Source of the DNA: DASPGQ01 sp035457705 | Lineage (GTDB): Bacteria; Acidobacteriota; Vicinamibacteria; Marinacidobacterales; SMYC01 | Length of the DNA stretch: 64,000 nucleotides | Direction: 5' to 3' | Assembly: GCA_035457705.1 (NCBI GenBank) | Contig: DATIBD010000115.1 | Span: 31,355 to 95,354 of the forward strand | Shown here: piece by piece, positions 18,321 to 27,247 of the stretch | Numbering within the stretch: position 1 is the stretch's first letter | How the letters are laid out: every line of letters begins with the position of its first letter | The notes under the pieces: generated by a model | What the model was told of the DNA's origin: nothing | Databases searched by the model: none | Seen by the model: only the letters and a program-made list of their open reading frames with translations | Translations under genes and position numbers: made by a program

Positions 18321-19409
18321 GTGCTCTCCTCTCCATTTTTTCAGAAGTATCTTCTTCCGGGCTTCGTGTTTCAGTCGATGGTCATTGCCGGCGGCTACGG
18401 CACCGGAAGAGAGCTCGTCGAGTTCTTCTTGAACTTCGGTCCCCTGGGCGGGCTTCTCGCGATGTGGCTGATTTCGACTGTAATCTGGAGCCTCGTTTGC
18501 GCCGTAACTTTCGAGCTCGCTCGAAAGACCCAGACGTTCGAGTATCGCGGATTCGCGCGCATTCTGCTGGGCCGGATGTGGGTCCTGTACGAAGTCTGCT
18601 ATCTGGTGATGATGACGATCGTCTTGTCGGTGATTGCCGCCGCGGCGGGAAGCATCGTCCAGGAGCTGGCCTCGCTTCCGTACTTCGTCGGCGTAGCGCT
18701 CATGATGATCGGAGTCGGGTTTCTCGTCCTGAAGGGGACTCCACTCGTGGAGAAGTTTTTGTCGATCTGGTCCCTGGTTCTCTACGGCGTGTACATCGTC
18801 TTTCTGATCGCCTGTTTCGTAACTTTCGGTGGGGACATCATGGCGGGACTGAGTGCGGGCGAAGTGAAGCCGGGATGGTTCCGAGGAGGAGTCGAGTACG
18901 CGGCTTACAACGTCGGTACGCTTCCCGCGGTGCTCTTCACGATACGCCACCTGGAGCGTCGCAAAGAAGCTCTCGTGGCCGGTCTGCTGTCGGGGCCGAT
19001 CGCCATCCTCCCGGGGTTCTTTTTTTTCCTCGCCATGACGGGGCGCTATCCCGAGATCCTTCCGGAAACGGTTCCGTCGCTATTCCTGTTGAACGTCGTG
19101 GGCTCGAGGCTGCTGCTCTTCGCCTATCAAATCATGCTTCTGGGAACGCTCGTGGAGACGGGAACGGCGCTCATCCATGCTTTCAACGAGCGCGTCGCCT
19201 CGTCGCTCGAGGAGAAGCACCGACGCGTCGTGCCGGTGTTTCGGCCCGTCGTTGCCATCGGCCTCCTGCTCGTGGCTGCGCTTGTTGCCCAAGTGGGTCT
19301 CCAGGACTTGATCGCGAAGGGATACGGCACGGTGACTTACGGCTTTTGGCTCGTCTTCCTGATTCCCGTCCTGACGTGGGGAGTTTATCGCGTCTTCGCT
19401 GTGCGATAA
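18321..19409 (+). CDS. YkvI-like membrane transporter (APC superfamily)
   Basis: 362 residues, about ten membrane helices, from a GTG start. The first segment, PGFVFQSMVIAGGYGTGREL, is the hallmark of this group: the glycine-rich break in helix 1 seen in amino-acid and nucleobase transporters of the APC superfamily. EYAAYNVGTLPAVLF in the middle corresponds to the second conserved unwound region. Substrate is unknown for most members. No neighbouring enzyme points to a substrate; the geranylgeranyl reductase-family gene follows after 21 bases on the same strand. Confidence 0.78.
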   Translation: MLSSPFFQKYLLPGFVFQSMVIAGGYGTGRELVEFFLNFGPLGGLLAMWLISTVIWSLVCAVTFELARKTQTFEYRGFARILLGRMWVLYEVCYLVMMTIVLSVIAAAAGSIVQELASLPYFVGVALMMIGVGFLVLKGTPLVEKFLSIWSLVLYGVYIVFLIACFVTFGGDIMAGLSAGEVKPGWFRGGVEYAAYNVGTLPAVLFTIRHLERRKEALVAGLLSGPIAILPGFFFFLAMTGRYPEILPETVPSLFLLNVVGSRLLLFAYQIMLLGTLVETGTALIHAFNERVASSLEEKHRRVVPVFRPVVAIGLLLVAALVAQVGLQDLIAKGYGTVTYGFWLVFLIPVLTWGVYRVFAVR

Positions 19410-19430
19410 TCGTTCGTAAAGCGACGAAGG

Positions 19431-20657
19431 ATGAGCCGTGCGGGGATGCTTTCCTCTCCCGAATTCGTGAACGACTGGCAGCGGGAGGCTTCGACGCTCG
19501 ACGGGGAGTGGGACGTCATCGTCGTGGGAGGCGGGCCCGCCGGCGCGACCGCAGCGCTATGTCTGGCCCGCGCGGGACATCGTGTCGTCGTTCTCGAGCG
19601 ATACTGCTATCCCCGAGACAAGGCATGCGGAGATGCATTGATCCCCGATGCGATCGCCGCGCTCCGAAAGTGCGGGCTTGCCGAGCGAGTTGCCTCCAAC
19701 GCCTACCGCACGACGTCGCTTCAGATTCACGGGCCCGCTCGTGGGGTGGTCGAGATAGAGGGCAGCTTCTGGACGCTTCCCCGCGAGCGTCTCGATACTC
19801 TCATCGCCCAAGGGGCAATGGAAGCTGGCGCCGTCATCGCCCGCGCCAAGGTTACCGACGTCGTGCCGTCCCAGTCGGGGGTCTTCATCCGCCTCGGGTC
19901 GGGTGAGACCCTGCGAAGCAGGTTCGTACTTCTCGCGACGGGAGCCGACGTTGCCCTGGCCAACAAGCTCGGCCTCATCTCTCGCACCCCTCCGAGCGCC
20001 GTCGCGCTCCGTGGCTACGTCCGGTCGAGCCACCGCATCGAATCGCTTCTGATCTCCTACGATCGATCGATTCTGCCGGGTTACGGCTGGATCTTCCCCA
20101 TGGGAGAAGGTCTCTACAACGTCGGATGCGGCGTAATCGTGGGCACGGCGAGTCCGAACCCTCGTGCCCTTCTCGAGCGCTTCGTCGCGTCATTCCCCCC
20201 CGCGTCTGAGCTCGTTCGCCGGGGCGAGCTCGTCTCGGCGGTTCGTGGTGCCAGGCTAAGGTGCGGTTTGGACGGGTTCTTGCCCCTTCCCCACTCACGC
20301 GTCCTCAGTATCGGCGAGACCATCGGAGCTACATTTCCCGCCAGTGGAGAAGGCATCGGCAAAGCGATGGAAACGGCTACGCTCGCCGCGGAATTCGTCA
20401 GCGAGTCGCTCCGACGAGGCGACGCGGAGGCGCTCGCGCGGTTCGCCTCCCGCGTGGAGAGCGAGCTGCGACCCAAATATCTGGCCTATCGCATCGCGGA
20501 AAGCTGGCTCGCCCGCCCGTGGCTGTGCGACTTCTTTCTGCGCCGAGCCGCCCGAAGCTCGTACCTGCGCGGCGCTCTGGCGGGAATTCTCGAAGAAAGG
20601 GTGGATCCCCGAAGAGCTTTTTCCCTATCGGGTCTCCTGCGGTCTTACCTGGGCTAA
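19431..20657 (+). CDS. geranylgeranyl-reductase-family FAD-dependent oxidoreductase
   Basis: 408 residues. The FAD-binding fold is IVVGGGPAGATAALCLARAG (about residues 28-47), followed by VLERYCYPRDKACGDALIPD, the 'RxKxCGD' signature of the geranylgeranyl reductase/digeranylgeranylglycerophospholipid reductase group. GEGIGKAMETATLAAE is the C-terminal FAD contact. These enzymes reduce isoprenoid double bonds (quinone or lipid side chains), but many bacterial members have other substrates. There is no bacteriochlorophyll gene nearby, so a photosynthetic role is unlikely. Specific substrate not inferable. Confidence 0.85.
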   Translation: MSRAGMLSSPEFVNDWQREASTLDGEWDVIVVGGGPAGATAALCLARAGHRVVVLERYCYPRDKACGDALIPDAIAALRKCGLAERVASNAYRTTSLQIHGPARGVVEIEGSFWTLPRERLDTLIAQGAMEAGAVIARAKVTDVVPSQSGVFIRLGSGETLRSRFVLLATGADVALANKLGLISRTPPSAVALRGYVRSSHRIESLLISYDRSILPGYGWIFPMGEGLYNVGCGVIVGTASPNPRALLERFVASFPPASELVRRGELVSAVRGARLRCGLDGFLPLPHSRVLSIGETIGATFPASGEGIGKAMETATLAAEFVSESLRRGDAEALARFASRVESELRPKYLAYRIAESWLARPWLCDFFLRRAARSSYLRGALAGILEERVDPRRAFSLSGLLRSYLG

Positions 20658-20705
20658 CAAAGCAATCTGGCGGATACCCCGTCCTCCTGACTAAACTATA
20701 CGTCT

Positions 20706-21974
20706 ATGCCTGGAAGCACGGGGTCTCCGCCTGCCTCTCTGAATGCGGAAACTGTCGAGATCATGAGGCTCTTGGAGGGTTTCGGCGCAATCGGCTCGTC
20801 GCTGGATCTCAATCGAACCGCGGACAACGTTCTCGCGGGTCTGCGAACGGTTTTCACCTTCGACGCGTCGAGCATCTTCGTGAGAGAGCGCGAGGGAGAA
20901 ACGATCATCTGCCAGCGGAGTCGCGGCGAGTCGGACGGCGAGCGAGTGCGTCCCCGCCCCGAAGTCGGACGCGGCATCGTGGGTCGCGTTCTAGAGACCG
21001 GGAGGGCCTGTCTGCAAGGTGTCGTCGAGGACGGCAACCGGAGCTCGGATCTCCGCCGGGCGACTTACTCGGCGATGGTGGCGCCGATTCTGGGTGGCGG
21101 AGGGCGAGTCTTGGGGGCATTGTTGCTGGAGTCGAACGAGCCGGGGCTCTACGATGAATCGAATCTCGGAAAGCTCATGAGCTACAGCGGCGTCGCTTCG
21201 GCGGCCATAGAGCGCGCGCTCCTCTACACTCAGATGTTGGAGGAGAGGCGGCTCGAAGGGGAGATGGAAGTCGCCCGCCAGGTCATGGCCGGTCTCTTGC
21301 CGAGCGAAGCCCCGAAGCTTGCTGGTTTCGACGTTTCCGCCGTCATCGAGCCCTGCTACGAAGTCGGAGGCGATTACTTCGACTTCATTCCGCTCGGAGA
21401 CGATCGTTGGGCGATCGCCTTGGCCGACGTGTCGGGCAAGGGGGTGCCCGCGGCGCTTCTGGTCGCGGCAATGAGGGCCACTCTCTTTACGCTGGCTAAG
21501 CGGGAGCTGGCGCTTCGTTACATTCTGCGTTATGCCAACGAGTTCATCCAGGCATCCAGCGGTCCCCGAGCCAAGTATGTAACGCTGTTCTACGCCGTGC
21601 TGGATATCCAGGCCAAGCGCTTCATTTTCATCAATGCCGGCCATCTTCCCCCCATCGTCATGCGGGCTCACGGCGAGGTCGAGCTGCTGCGCTCGGGTGG
21701 CTTTCCTCTTGGCTTCTTCGACAACCCCCGCTATTTCGAGCACTTCCTTCAGCTACATAGCGGCGATCTCATTTGTCTGTATACCGACGGCATCACCGAG
21801 TCCATGAACGCTTCCGACGAGGAGTATGGCCGGCCCCGCCTCGTCGAGGCGCTGCGACGTCATCAGCATGCCTCCGCTCAGGAGATCGGCGACGCGGTGC
21901 TAGCGGACGTTCGGCGATTCAGTGGACGCGCTCCTTTCGACGACGCGACCGTCGTGATCGTCAAAGCAACCTGA
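20706..21974 (+). CDS. GAF domain plus PP2C-type SpoIIE phosphatase
   Basis: 422 residues. The N-terminal 170 or so form a GAF sensor domain (FGAIGSSLDLNRTADNVLAG at its start). A helical linker with ERRLEGEMEVARQVMAGLLP is the usual connector into the phosphatase. The SpoIIE domain has GGDYFDFIPL, LADVSGKGVPAALL (metal-binding aspartates), NAGHLPPIV, CLYTDGITESMN and DDATVVIV. Such proteins typically dephosphorylate anti-sigma-factor antagonists (STAS domains) in partner-switching pathways. No STAS or anti-sigma gene is adjacent, so the partner is unknown. Cytosolic; no membrane segment. Confidence 0.93.
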   Translation: MPGSTGSPPASLNAETVEIMRLLEGFGAIGSSLDLNRTADNVLAGLRTVFTFDASSIFVREREGETIICQRSRGESDGERVRPRPEVGRGIVGRVLETGRACLQGVVEDGNRSSDLRRATYSAMVAPILGGGGRVLGALLLESNEPGLYDESNLGKLMSYSGVASAAIERALLYTQMLEERRLEGEMEVARQVMAGLLPSEAPKLAGFDVSAVIEPCYEVGGDYFDFIPLGDDRWAIALADVSGKGVPAALLVAAMRATLFTLAKRELALRYILRYANEFIQASSGPRAKYVTLFYAVLDIQAKRFIFINAGHLPPIVMRAHGEVELLRSGGFPLGFFDNPRYFEHFLQLHSGDLICLYTDGITESMNASDEEYGRPRLVEALRRHQHASAQEIGDAVLADVRRFSGRAPFDDATVVIVKAT

Positions 21975-22034
21975 CAAACCTGTTGACTCGTCCATTCCGG
22001 CTCGGAGTGAGCCCGGAGACGTCTTCTTCACCTC

Positions 22035-23450
22035 TCAACGAAGCACACCGACGAGCAAGAAAGCCACCAAAGCGAGCAAGCCCATGGTGATCGCGTAAGG
22101 GAGTTGCGTGTTGACGTGGTCGATGTGGTCGGAGCCCGCCGCCATCGATGAAACGATCGTCGTGTCGGAGATGGGCGAGCAGTGGTCGCCGAAGATTCCG
22201 CCCGCTAGCACCGCGCCCACCGTTACGTGGAGGTCCACGCCGAGCGCTTCCACCATCGGGATACCGATTGGGAGCATGATCCCGAAGGTACCCCAGGAAG
22301 TTCCGGTCGAGAAGGCTATGAAACAACTGATAACGAACAAGACGGCGGGCACGAGCGCCGGACGCAACAGATTCTCGGCGAGGGACGCGAGATAGATTCC
22401 CGTCTTCAGCTCGTTGGAAAGAGCGGCAATGGCGAACGCGAGCATCATCAAGAGGGCGACCGGCATCAAGCCGCCCAGCCCCTTGAAGGCCAGATCGATC
22501 GTCTCGGCGAGCGAGAAGATTCCCTGGGCCCGGTAGAGCACTGCGGCGACGACCACGGCGAGGAGTACAGCCCAGAGCACCGCGGTGGAGCCGCTTCCGG
22601 CCAGCAGATCGCCGTCTCCCGTGATGTAGAGTCCGACGGGCATCATCAAAAGCATGCTGACCATGGGTACGAGCATGTTGCGGGCCAAAGGCTCCACCCC
22701 TGGTTTCGTGGGGAGGCTCAAGACCTCGGTCGAGACGAGGGGCTCGGCGCCGTCACGCAGCACTTTGCCGGTCTCGCGCGCCCGGCGTTCGGCCCGCGCC
22801 ATGGGGCCGAAATCCTTGCCGCTGATCACGATGACGAACACCAGCACGAGCGCGAGCGACGCGTAGAAATTGAAGAGGTTCGCGTAGAGAAGCGTTGTCA
22901 GAGGGTTCTCGAGGCCCTGGGTGGCGAGAATGCCCATGATGAACGCTCCCCATCCGTTCATCGGTATGAGAATGCAAACTGGCGCCGACGTGGAGTCGCA
23001 AAGGTACGCGAGCTTCTCGCGCGAAAGGCTCAGCTTGTCGAACAAAGGACGCGAGATCGCGCCGGTCACGAGGCAGGTGATGGTGGACTCGACGAAGATA
23101 CCCAGCCCCAGAAGGGTCGCCAAGATCTGGGCGCCCCGGCGAGTGGCCACGACACCGCGCTCGGTCACCCAGCGGATGAAACCCTCCACCCCGCCCGAAC
23201 GTTGGGTCAGGGCGATGAGCGATCCCACCATCCCGCTAAAGATGATGGTGCGGGTGTTCCCATCGTCCTTGTACACGTCCACCAGCGCCTGGATCGCGTC
23301 GCGCAGACCGACGATGACGTTTCCACCGTTCAAGATGGACCAGCCGAGCCAGATTCCCGCGAAAAGCGAGAGAAAAACTTGCTTGGTGACCAGAGCGGTG
23401 ACGATGGCAACGAGAGGCGGCAGGACGCTCAGCCAGCTGGGTGAATCCAC
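22035..23450 (-). CDS. NhaC-family Na+/H+ antiporter
   Basis: 471 residues, about eleven membrane helices. It opens with LPPLVAIVTALVTKQVFLSL, and FVESTITCLVTGAISRPLFD, PVCILIPMNGWGAFIMGIL and FSTGTSWGTFGIMLPIGIPM are conserved NhaC segments; GGIFGDHCSPISDTTIVSSM carries the ion-site histidine, serines and threonines. NhaC proteins exchange Na+ for H+ or, in some members, coupled organic acids. The start lies 85 bases from the divergent TonB-dependent receptor, with an inverted repeat between. Confidence 0.93.
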   Translation of the reverse strand: MDSPSWLSVLPPLVAIVTALVTKQVFLSLFAGIWLGWSILNGGNVIVGLRDAIQALVDVYKDDGNTRTIIFSGMVGSLIALTQRSGGVEGFIRWVTERGVVATRRGAQILATLLGLGIFVESTITCLVTGAISRPLFDKLSLSREKLAYLCDSTSAPVCILIPMNGWGAFIMGILATQGLENPLTTLLYANLFNFYASLALVLVFVIVISGKDFGPMARAERRARETGKVLRDGAEPLVSTEVLSLPTKPGVEPLARNMLVPMVSMLLMMPVGLYITGDGDLLAGSGSTAVLWAVLLAVVVAAVLYRAQGIFSLAETIDLAFKGLGGLMPVALLMMLAFAIAALSNELKTGIYLASLAENLLRPALVPAVLFVISCFIAFSTGTSWGTFGIMLPIGIPMVEALGVDLHVTVGAVLAGGIFGDHCSPISDTTIVSSMAAGSDHIDHVNTQLPYAITMGLLALVAFLLVGVLR

Positions 23451-23463
23451 GCGGCCATCTTCA

Positions 23464-23479
23464 TATCACATGCGTGATA
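23464..23479. promoter_or_regulatory. inverted repeat between nhaC-family and receptor genes
   Basis: TATCAC and GTGATA form a perfect 6-bp-arm inverted repeat around ATGC, 13 bases from the NhaC start and between two divergent genes. It is a credible operator. The ATG inside it (23470) is in frame with the receptor, but I regard it as part of the site rather than the start codon. Confidence 0.4.
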
Positions 23480-23535
23480 AACTCGGCCAAGCGAGGCCGC
23501 CGCCGCGCCCGTTCGAAGGGTATTGGAAACCAATT

Positions 23536-25968
23536 GTGAAGAGCTTGGGAGGTTTTGTGCTCGCAATCAGTCTGCCGGGCGTCGCCCTGGGGCATTCCGC
23601 GGCGGTCGGGGCCGTGAGCGGTCGGATCGCGAGTCCAGCGGGTGAGGCGCTTCCCGGTGTAGTCGTTACGCTGAGCGGGGGCAACGTCGAATCGCAACTC
23701 CAGGTAACCGGAGCGGACGGTGAATTCTCGTTCGCGGGGCTGCCGGCCGGAACGTACTCACTCGTTGCCTCTTTGCCAGGATACGTGGACGCTGTGGTGG
23801 ATCTTCGGGTGGAAGAGGGCCAGACCGCGAGGACGGACATCGTTTTGCAGCTGCGGCCCTTTTCCGAGAGCGTCGTGGTGGAGGAGTCGCTTCCGGTGAC
23901 CGAGATCCAGCCCATCGAGAGTCAGGGTTTCGAGATCGAGGAACTGGATCTGCTGCCGCTTCCCACCGACCGTTTCCAGGAATCGTTTCCGCTCGTGCCC
24001 GGCGTCGTCCGCGATTCCGAAGGACGGCTGAGCTTCAACGGGGCTCGCCCGAGTCAGTCGATTCTGCTCGTCAACGGCGCCAATGCGACCGACCCCCTCA
24101 CCGGCGAGTTTGCCGTAGAGCTCCCGTTGCGCGCCATCGAAGCCGTTGAAGTGAACACCATTCCCTATTCCGCGGAGTACGGGCAGGTCACTGCGGCCGT
24201 CGCCAAGGTCCGGACTCGTGGTGGCACCGACGAATGGGACGTGGATTTCTCCAATCTCCTGCCCAAACTGAATTTCCGCGACGGTAAAATCAAGGGCATT
24301 CGAGCCGCGGTGCCGCAGTTCGGGGTGAGCGGCCCGCTCAAGAAGGGCAAGCTGTGGATCTCGCAGGGGTTCACGTACCGCTTCGTACGCTCGCGAGTCT
24401 ACGACCTGGAGGCGGGCGAAGACGAGCGAATTCTGGAGGGCTTCGACACGTTCACCCAGCTCGACTGGAAAATGGCGGAGAAACACCAGCTCACCACGAC
24501 GTTCTCGTATTTTCCGGCGGAGTGGGACAACCTCGGCCTCACGGCGGTAACCACGTCGGAAGCGACGCCCGATTTCAACTCCTGGGGCTGGAATGCGGCG
24601 ATCTCGGAGAGGTCGCTTCTCTCGCAAACACTCGTCGAGACCCTGTTTGCCGTCAAGAGCTATGACGTAGCGGTTCGGCCTAAGAGCGAACAAACGTCAT
24701 TGCTTACCCCTGAGGGGCTTCGCCGCAATTACTACAATGAAATCGATCGAGATAGCATGCGTTACGAGGTCGCCACGCGCTTGAGCCGTTCGTTTCCCGG
24801 CTTCCACGGGGAGCACGTCCTGAAGGTAGGCGCAAACGTGGTGCAGGCGAGCTTCTCGGGAATCGACGCGAGCCGGCCGGTCGAGATTCGAGACCTCGAC
24901 GGACGGCTCCTACAAGATATCCGGTTCGAGGGCTCGCCCGAGGTCCGAGGATCGGATCTAGTCGTCTCCGGATACGTTCAGGACCAATGGCGCCCTACGG
25001 ACCGGCTCGGATTAGAGGCCGGTGTCCGCTATGACTACGACCGGCTGGTCAGCTCACAGCAGCTCGCGCCGCGGTTCGCGTTCGCTTATGCGCTCGTTCC
25101 CGACGGGACGACGGTGCTCAAAGGAGGGTGGGGCGTCTTCTACGACCATGTCTTCCTTCATGCCGACAGCTTCGCTACGTTCCAGTCGCGCGTGGAGACG
25201 CGTTATGGAGACGATGGCGCGGCCACGGGGCCCGCCGTCACATACGTTCCAAGAGTGTCGGAGGAGGGGCTCGACATGCCGCGGGGCCAGTCTTGGAACG
25301 TGGAGCTCGATCATCTGCTTTCTTCCGGAGTCGAGGTTCGTCTGAACTACCGAGAACGACGAGGCTCGGAAGAGATGATCGTCGAGCGAATCGACGAAGA
25401 CCTCGGGAGGGGCAGCTTGGTGCTGTCGTCCGAGGGCAAGTCGTTGACCCGCGAGCTCGACCTGACCGTGCGGCTGTCACGAAACGAGAACGAGCTCTTT
25501 CTCTCCTACGTGAAGTCCCGAAGCAGCGGAGATCTGAACAATTTCGGGACGCTTTACCAGAACCTGCGCACGCCGCTACTTCTGGAGAACGAGGTCTCGT
25601 TGTTCGAGCTCGACGTGCCTCACCGTTTCTTGATGTGGGGAATCTGGAGGCTGCCGTCAGACATACAGATCGCCCCCGGCGTGGAGTGGCGCTCCGGGTT
25701 TCCATACACGGAGTTCGAGACGGATTACACGCCGGTGAGTGAGAGGAATCGGGGCGGTCGTTTCCCGGGGTTCCTTTCCGTCGATCTCCGGGTAACCAAG
25801 GGCATGAGAGTTCTCGGGCGGGGCATACGGGTCGGGTTTCAGATATTCAATCTGGGAAGCCATTTCAATCCGCGCGACGTCCTGGCGAACCGGGGGAGTC
25901 CTCGTTTTGGCGACTTCCTCAACAGCGTCGATATGAGCTTTTCCTTGCGATTGAGCCTGGGCCTGTGA
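23536..25968 (+). CDS. TonB-dependent receptor with carboxypeptidase-regulatory-like N-domain
   Basis: About 810 residues from the GTG at 23536, which gives a clean signal peptide (KSLGGFVLAISLPGVALG). Next comes a CarboxypepD_reg/CNA-B-like fold (VSGRIASPAGEALPGVVVTL through AGTYSLVASLPGYVDAVVDL), then a TonB plug (GRLSFNGARPSQSILLVNGA, VEVNTIPYSAEYGQVTAAV) and a beta barrel with alternating aromatic strands. This architecture is typical of the expanded Acidobacteriota/Bacteroidota receptor class. Ligand unknown: no SusD or sugar enzyme is adjacent. The open frame extends far upstream but only shadows the NhaC gene; ATG 23470 is the alternative start. The stop overlaps the RNase D start (GTGA). 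Confidence 0.88.
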   Translation: MKSLGGFVLAISLPGVALGHSAAVGAVSGRIASPAGEALPGVVVTLSGGNVESQLQVTGADGEFSFAGLPAGTYSLVASLPGYVDAVVDLRVEEGQTARTDIVLQLRPFSESVVVEESLPVTEIQPIESQGFEIEELDLLPLPTDRFQESFPLVPGVVRDSEGRLSFNGARPSQSILLVNGANATDPLTGEFAVELPLRAIEAVEVNTIPYSAEYGQVTAAVAKVRTRGGTDEWDVDFSNLLPKLNFRDGKIKGIRAAVPQFGVSGPLKKGKLWISQGFTYRFVRSRVYDLEAGEDERILEGFDTFTQLDWKMAEKHQLTTTFSYFPAEWDNLGLTAVTTSEATPDFNSWGWNAAISERSLLSQTLVETLFAVKSYDVAVRPKSEQTSLLTPEGLRRNYYNEIDRDSMRYEVATRLSRSFPGFHGEHVLKVGANVVQASFSGIDASRPVEIRDLDGRLLQDIRFEGSPEVRGSDLVVSGYVQDQWRPTDRLGLEAGVRYDYDRLVSSQQLAPRFAFAYALVPDGTTVLKGGWGVFYDHVFLHADSFATFQSRVETRYGDDGAATGPAVTYVPRVSEEGLDMPRGQSWNVELDHLLSSGVEVRLNYRERRGSEEMIVERIDEDLGRGSLVLSSEGKSLTRELDLTVRLSRNENELFLSYVKSRSSGDLNNFGTLYQNLRTPLLLENEVSLFELDVPHRFLMWGIWRLPSDIQIAPGVEWRSGFPYTEFETDYTPVSERNRGGRFPGFLSVDLRVTKGMRVLGRGIRVGFQIFNLGSHFNPRDVLANRGSPRFGDFLNSVDMSFSLRLSLGL

Positions 25969-27137
25969 TCGTCGAGAACCAGAAAGAACTGGAAGCGCTC
26001 TGCCGCGAGCTCTCGAGTCGTGGCGCCTTCGCGTTGGACACGGAGTTCGTCCGGGAGCGGACATTTTTCATTCAGCTCGGCATCATCCAGGTGGCTGCCG
26101 AAGGCGTCGTGGCGGTGCTCGATCCTCTGCCCCTTCCGTCCCTGCAACCGCTTTTCGAGCTGATCGCGAATCCGGCGATCGAGAAGATCGTGCATGCCGG
26201 CGAGCAAGACTTCGCCGCGCTCGTCGAGAAGGGAGGGCCGGCGCCGAAAAACGTGTTCGACACGCAAGTGGCAGCCGCTCTCGTCGGGTACGGAGACCAA
26301 GTCTCCTACGCGAGGTTGGTCGCCAAGGTGACGGGAGTCCAGCTTTCCAAGCTCGAGACGCTGACGAATTGGACGGCTCGGCCGCTCACCCAGGCTCAGA
26401 TCCACTATTCGCTGGACGACGTACGTTACCTGCCCGAGCTTCGGCGTCACCTCGGTGAGCGCCTTTCGAAGCTGGGTCGGTCGGGATGGGAGCGGGAGGA
26501 ATGCAATCGCCTGGAGAAAGAGGAGACTTACCGCCTCCCGCCCCCGAGAGCTTACTACCTCAAACTCACCAAGGCGGGACTCAACGGGACCACTCTCGGT
26601 ATCTTGAGGGAAGTCGCCGCGTGGCGAGAGGAGACCGCACGCTCACGAAACGTTCCGCGAGGCTGGGTGCTTCGGGATCAGAGCGTCCTCGAGATCGCCC
26701 GCAGAAAGCCTGACTCGGTAAGGAGCCTGGGGCATATCCGCTCCCTCAAACCACAACAGATTCGGAAGGACGGTGCCGCCATCCTCGAAGCGGTGAAGCA
26801 GGGCGGGCAGAATCCCTTGAGTGAGGAGCGCGAAGAGGAACAACGGTTCAAGGCGCCGCTGGGGGTGGAATCGCTGGCTCGCCTCGTCGAGGCGTGGCTG
26901 TACGAGCGGGCGCTGGCAACGGAAATGGCCCCGGGAATGCTCGCGACCCGCGGCGACCTCCGAAGCCTGGTCACCGGTCACCATCACGGCCACCTTCCCG
27001 ATCTACCGCTTCTGGAAGGTTGGCGCCGGGAGCTCGTGGGCCAGGACCTCCTCGACATTCTGGACGGCCGAAAGGTACTTCGCGTCAACAAACACGGGAG
27101 AGTGGAAGCGGCCGAGATTCCCCGAGACAAGAATTAG
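25965..27137 (+). CDS. rnd: ribonuclease D
   Basis: 3'-5' exoribonuclease of the DEDDy family, involved in tRNA and stable-RNA 3' maturation. 390 residues. Exonuclease motifs: ALDTEFVRERTF (D and E, residues about 24-35), IVHAGEQDFAAL (D) and IHYSLDDVRYLPEL (Y-x3-D). A C-terminal HRDC region follows (RNVPRGWVLRDQSVLEIARR). The GTG start sits in the stop of the TonB-dependent receptor, an unusual partner for an RNase; coupling may reflect genome compaction rather than function. Confidence 0.93.
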   Translation: MIVENQKELEALCRELSSRGAFALDTEFVRERTFFIQLGIIQVAAEGVVAVLDPLPLPSLQPLFELIANPAIEKIVHAGEQDFAALVEKGGPAPKNVFDTQVAAALVGYGDQVSYARLVAKVTGVQLSKLETLTNWTARPLTQAQIHYSLDDVRYLPELRRHLGERLSKLGRSGWEREECNRLEKEETYRLPPPRAYYLKLTKAGLNGTTLGILREVAAWREETARSRNVPRGWVLRDQSVLEIARRKPDSVRSLGHIRSLKPQQIRKDGAAILEAVKQGGQNPLSEEREEEQRFKAPLGVESLARLVEAWLYERALATEMAPGMLATRGDLRSLVTGHHHGHLPDLPLLEGWRRELVGQDLLDILDGRKVLRVNKHGRVEAAEIPRDKN

Positions 27138-27247
27138 CCTCGGACCCATACGCGGCCAGACGACCCGAGCCAGCGGAATTGCGAACGACGCGCGGAAATC
27201 ACGGGGCTGGCTGGCGACCCGTGACCGCTGATAGGATTCGCAACGCA

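Noticed and set aside
19431..20657. Geranylgeranyl reductase as evidence of phototrophy
   Set aside because: No bacteriochlorophyll, carotenoid or reaction-centre gene is present; the family is widespread in non-phototrophs.
22921..23535. Upstream extension of the TonB-receptor frame to a 1015-residue protein
   Set aside because: This part lies antisense over the NhaC gene, has no signal peptide and is rich in low-quality Arg/Pro/Ser; the real protein begins just before the signal sequence.
26894..27247. Longer N-terminus of the DAACS symporter
   Set aside because: It overlaps rnd and is Arg/Pro-rich noise; the family start MPWYRKLHW is at 27248.
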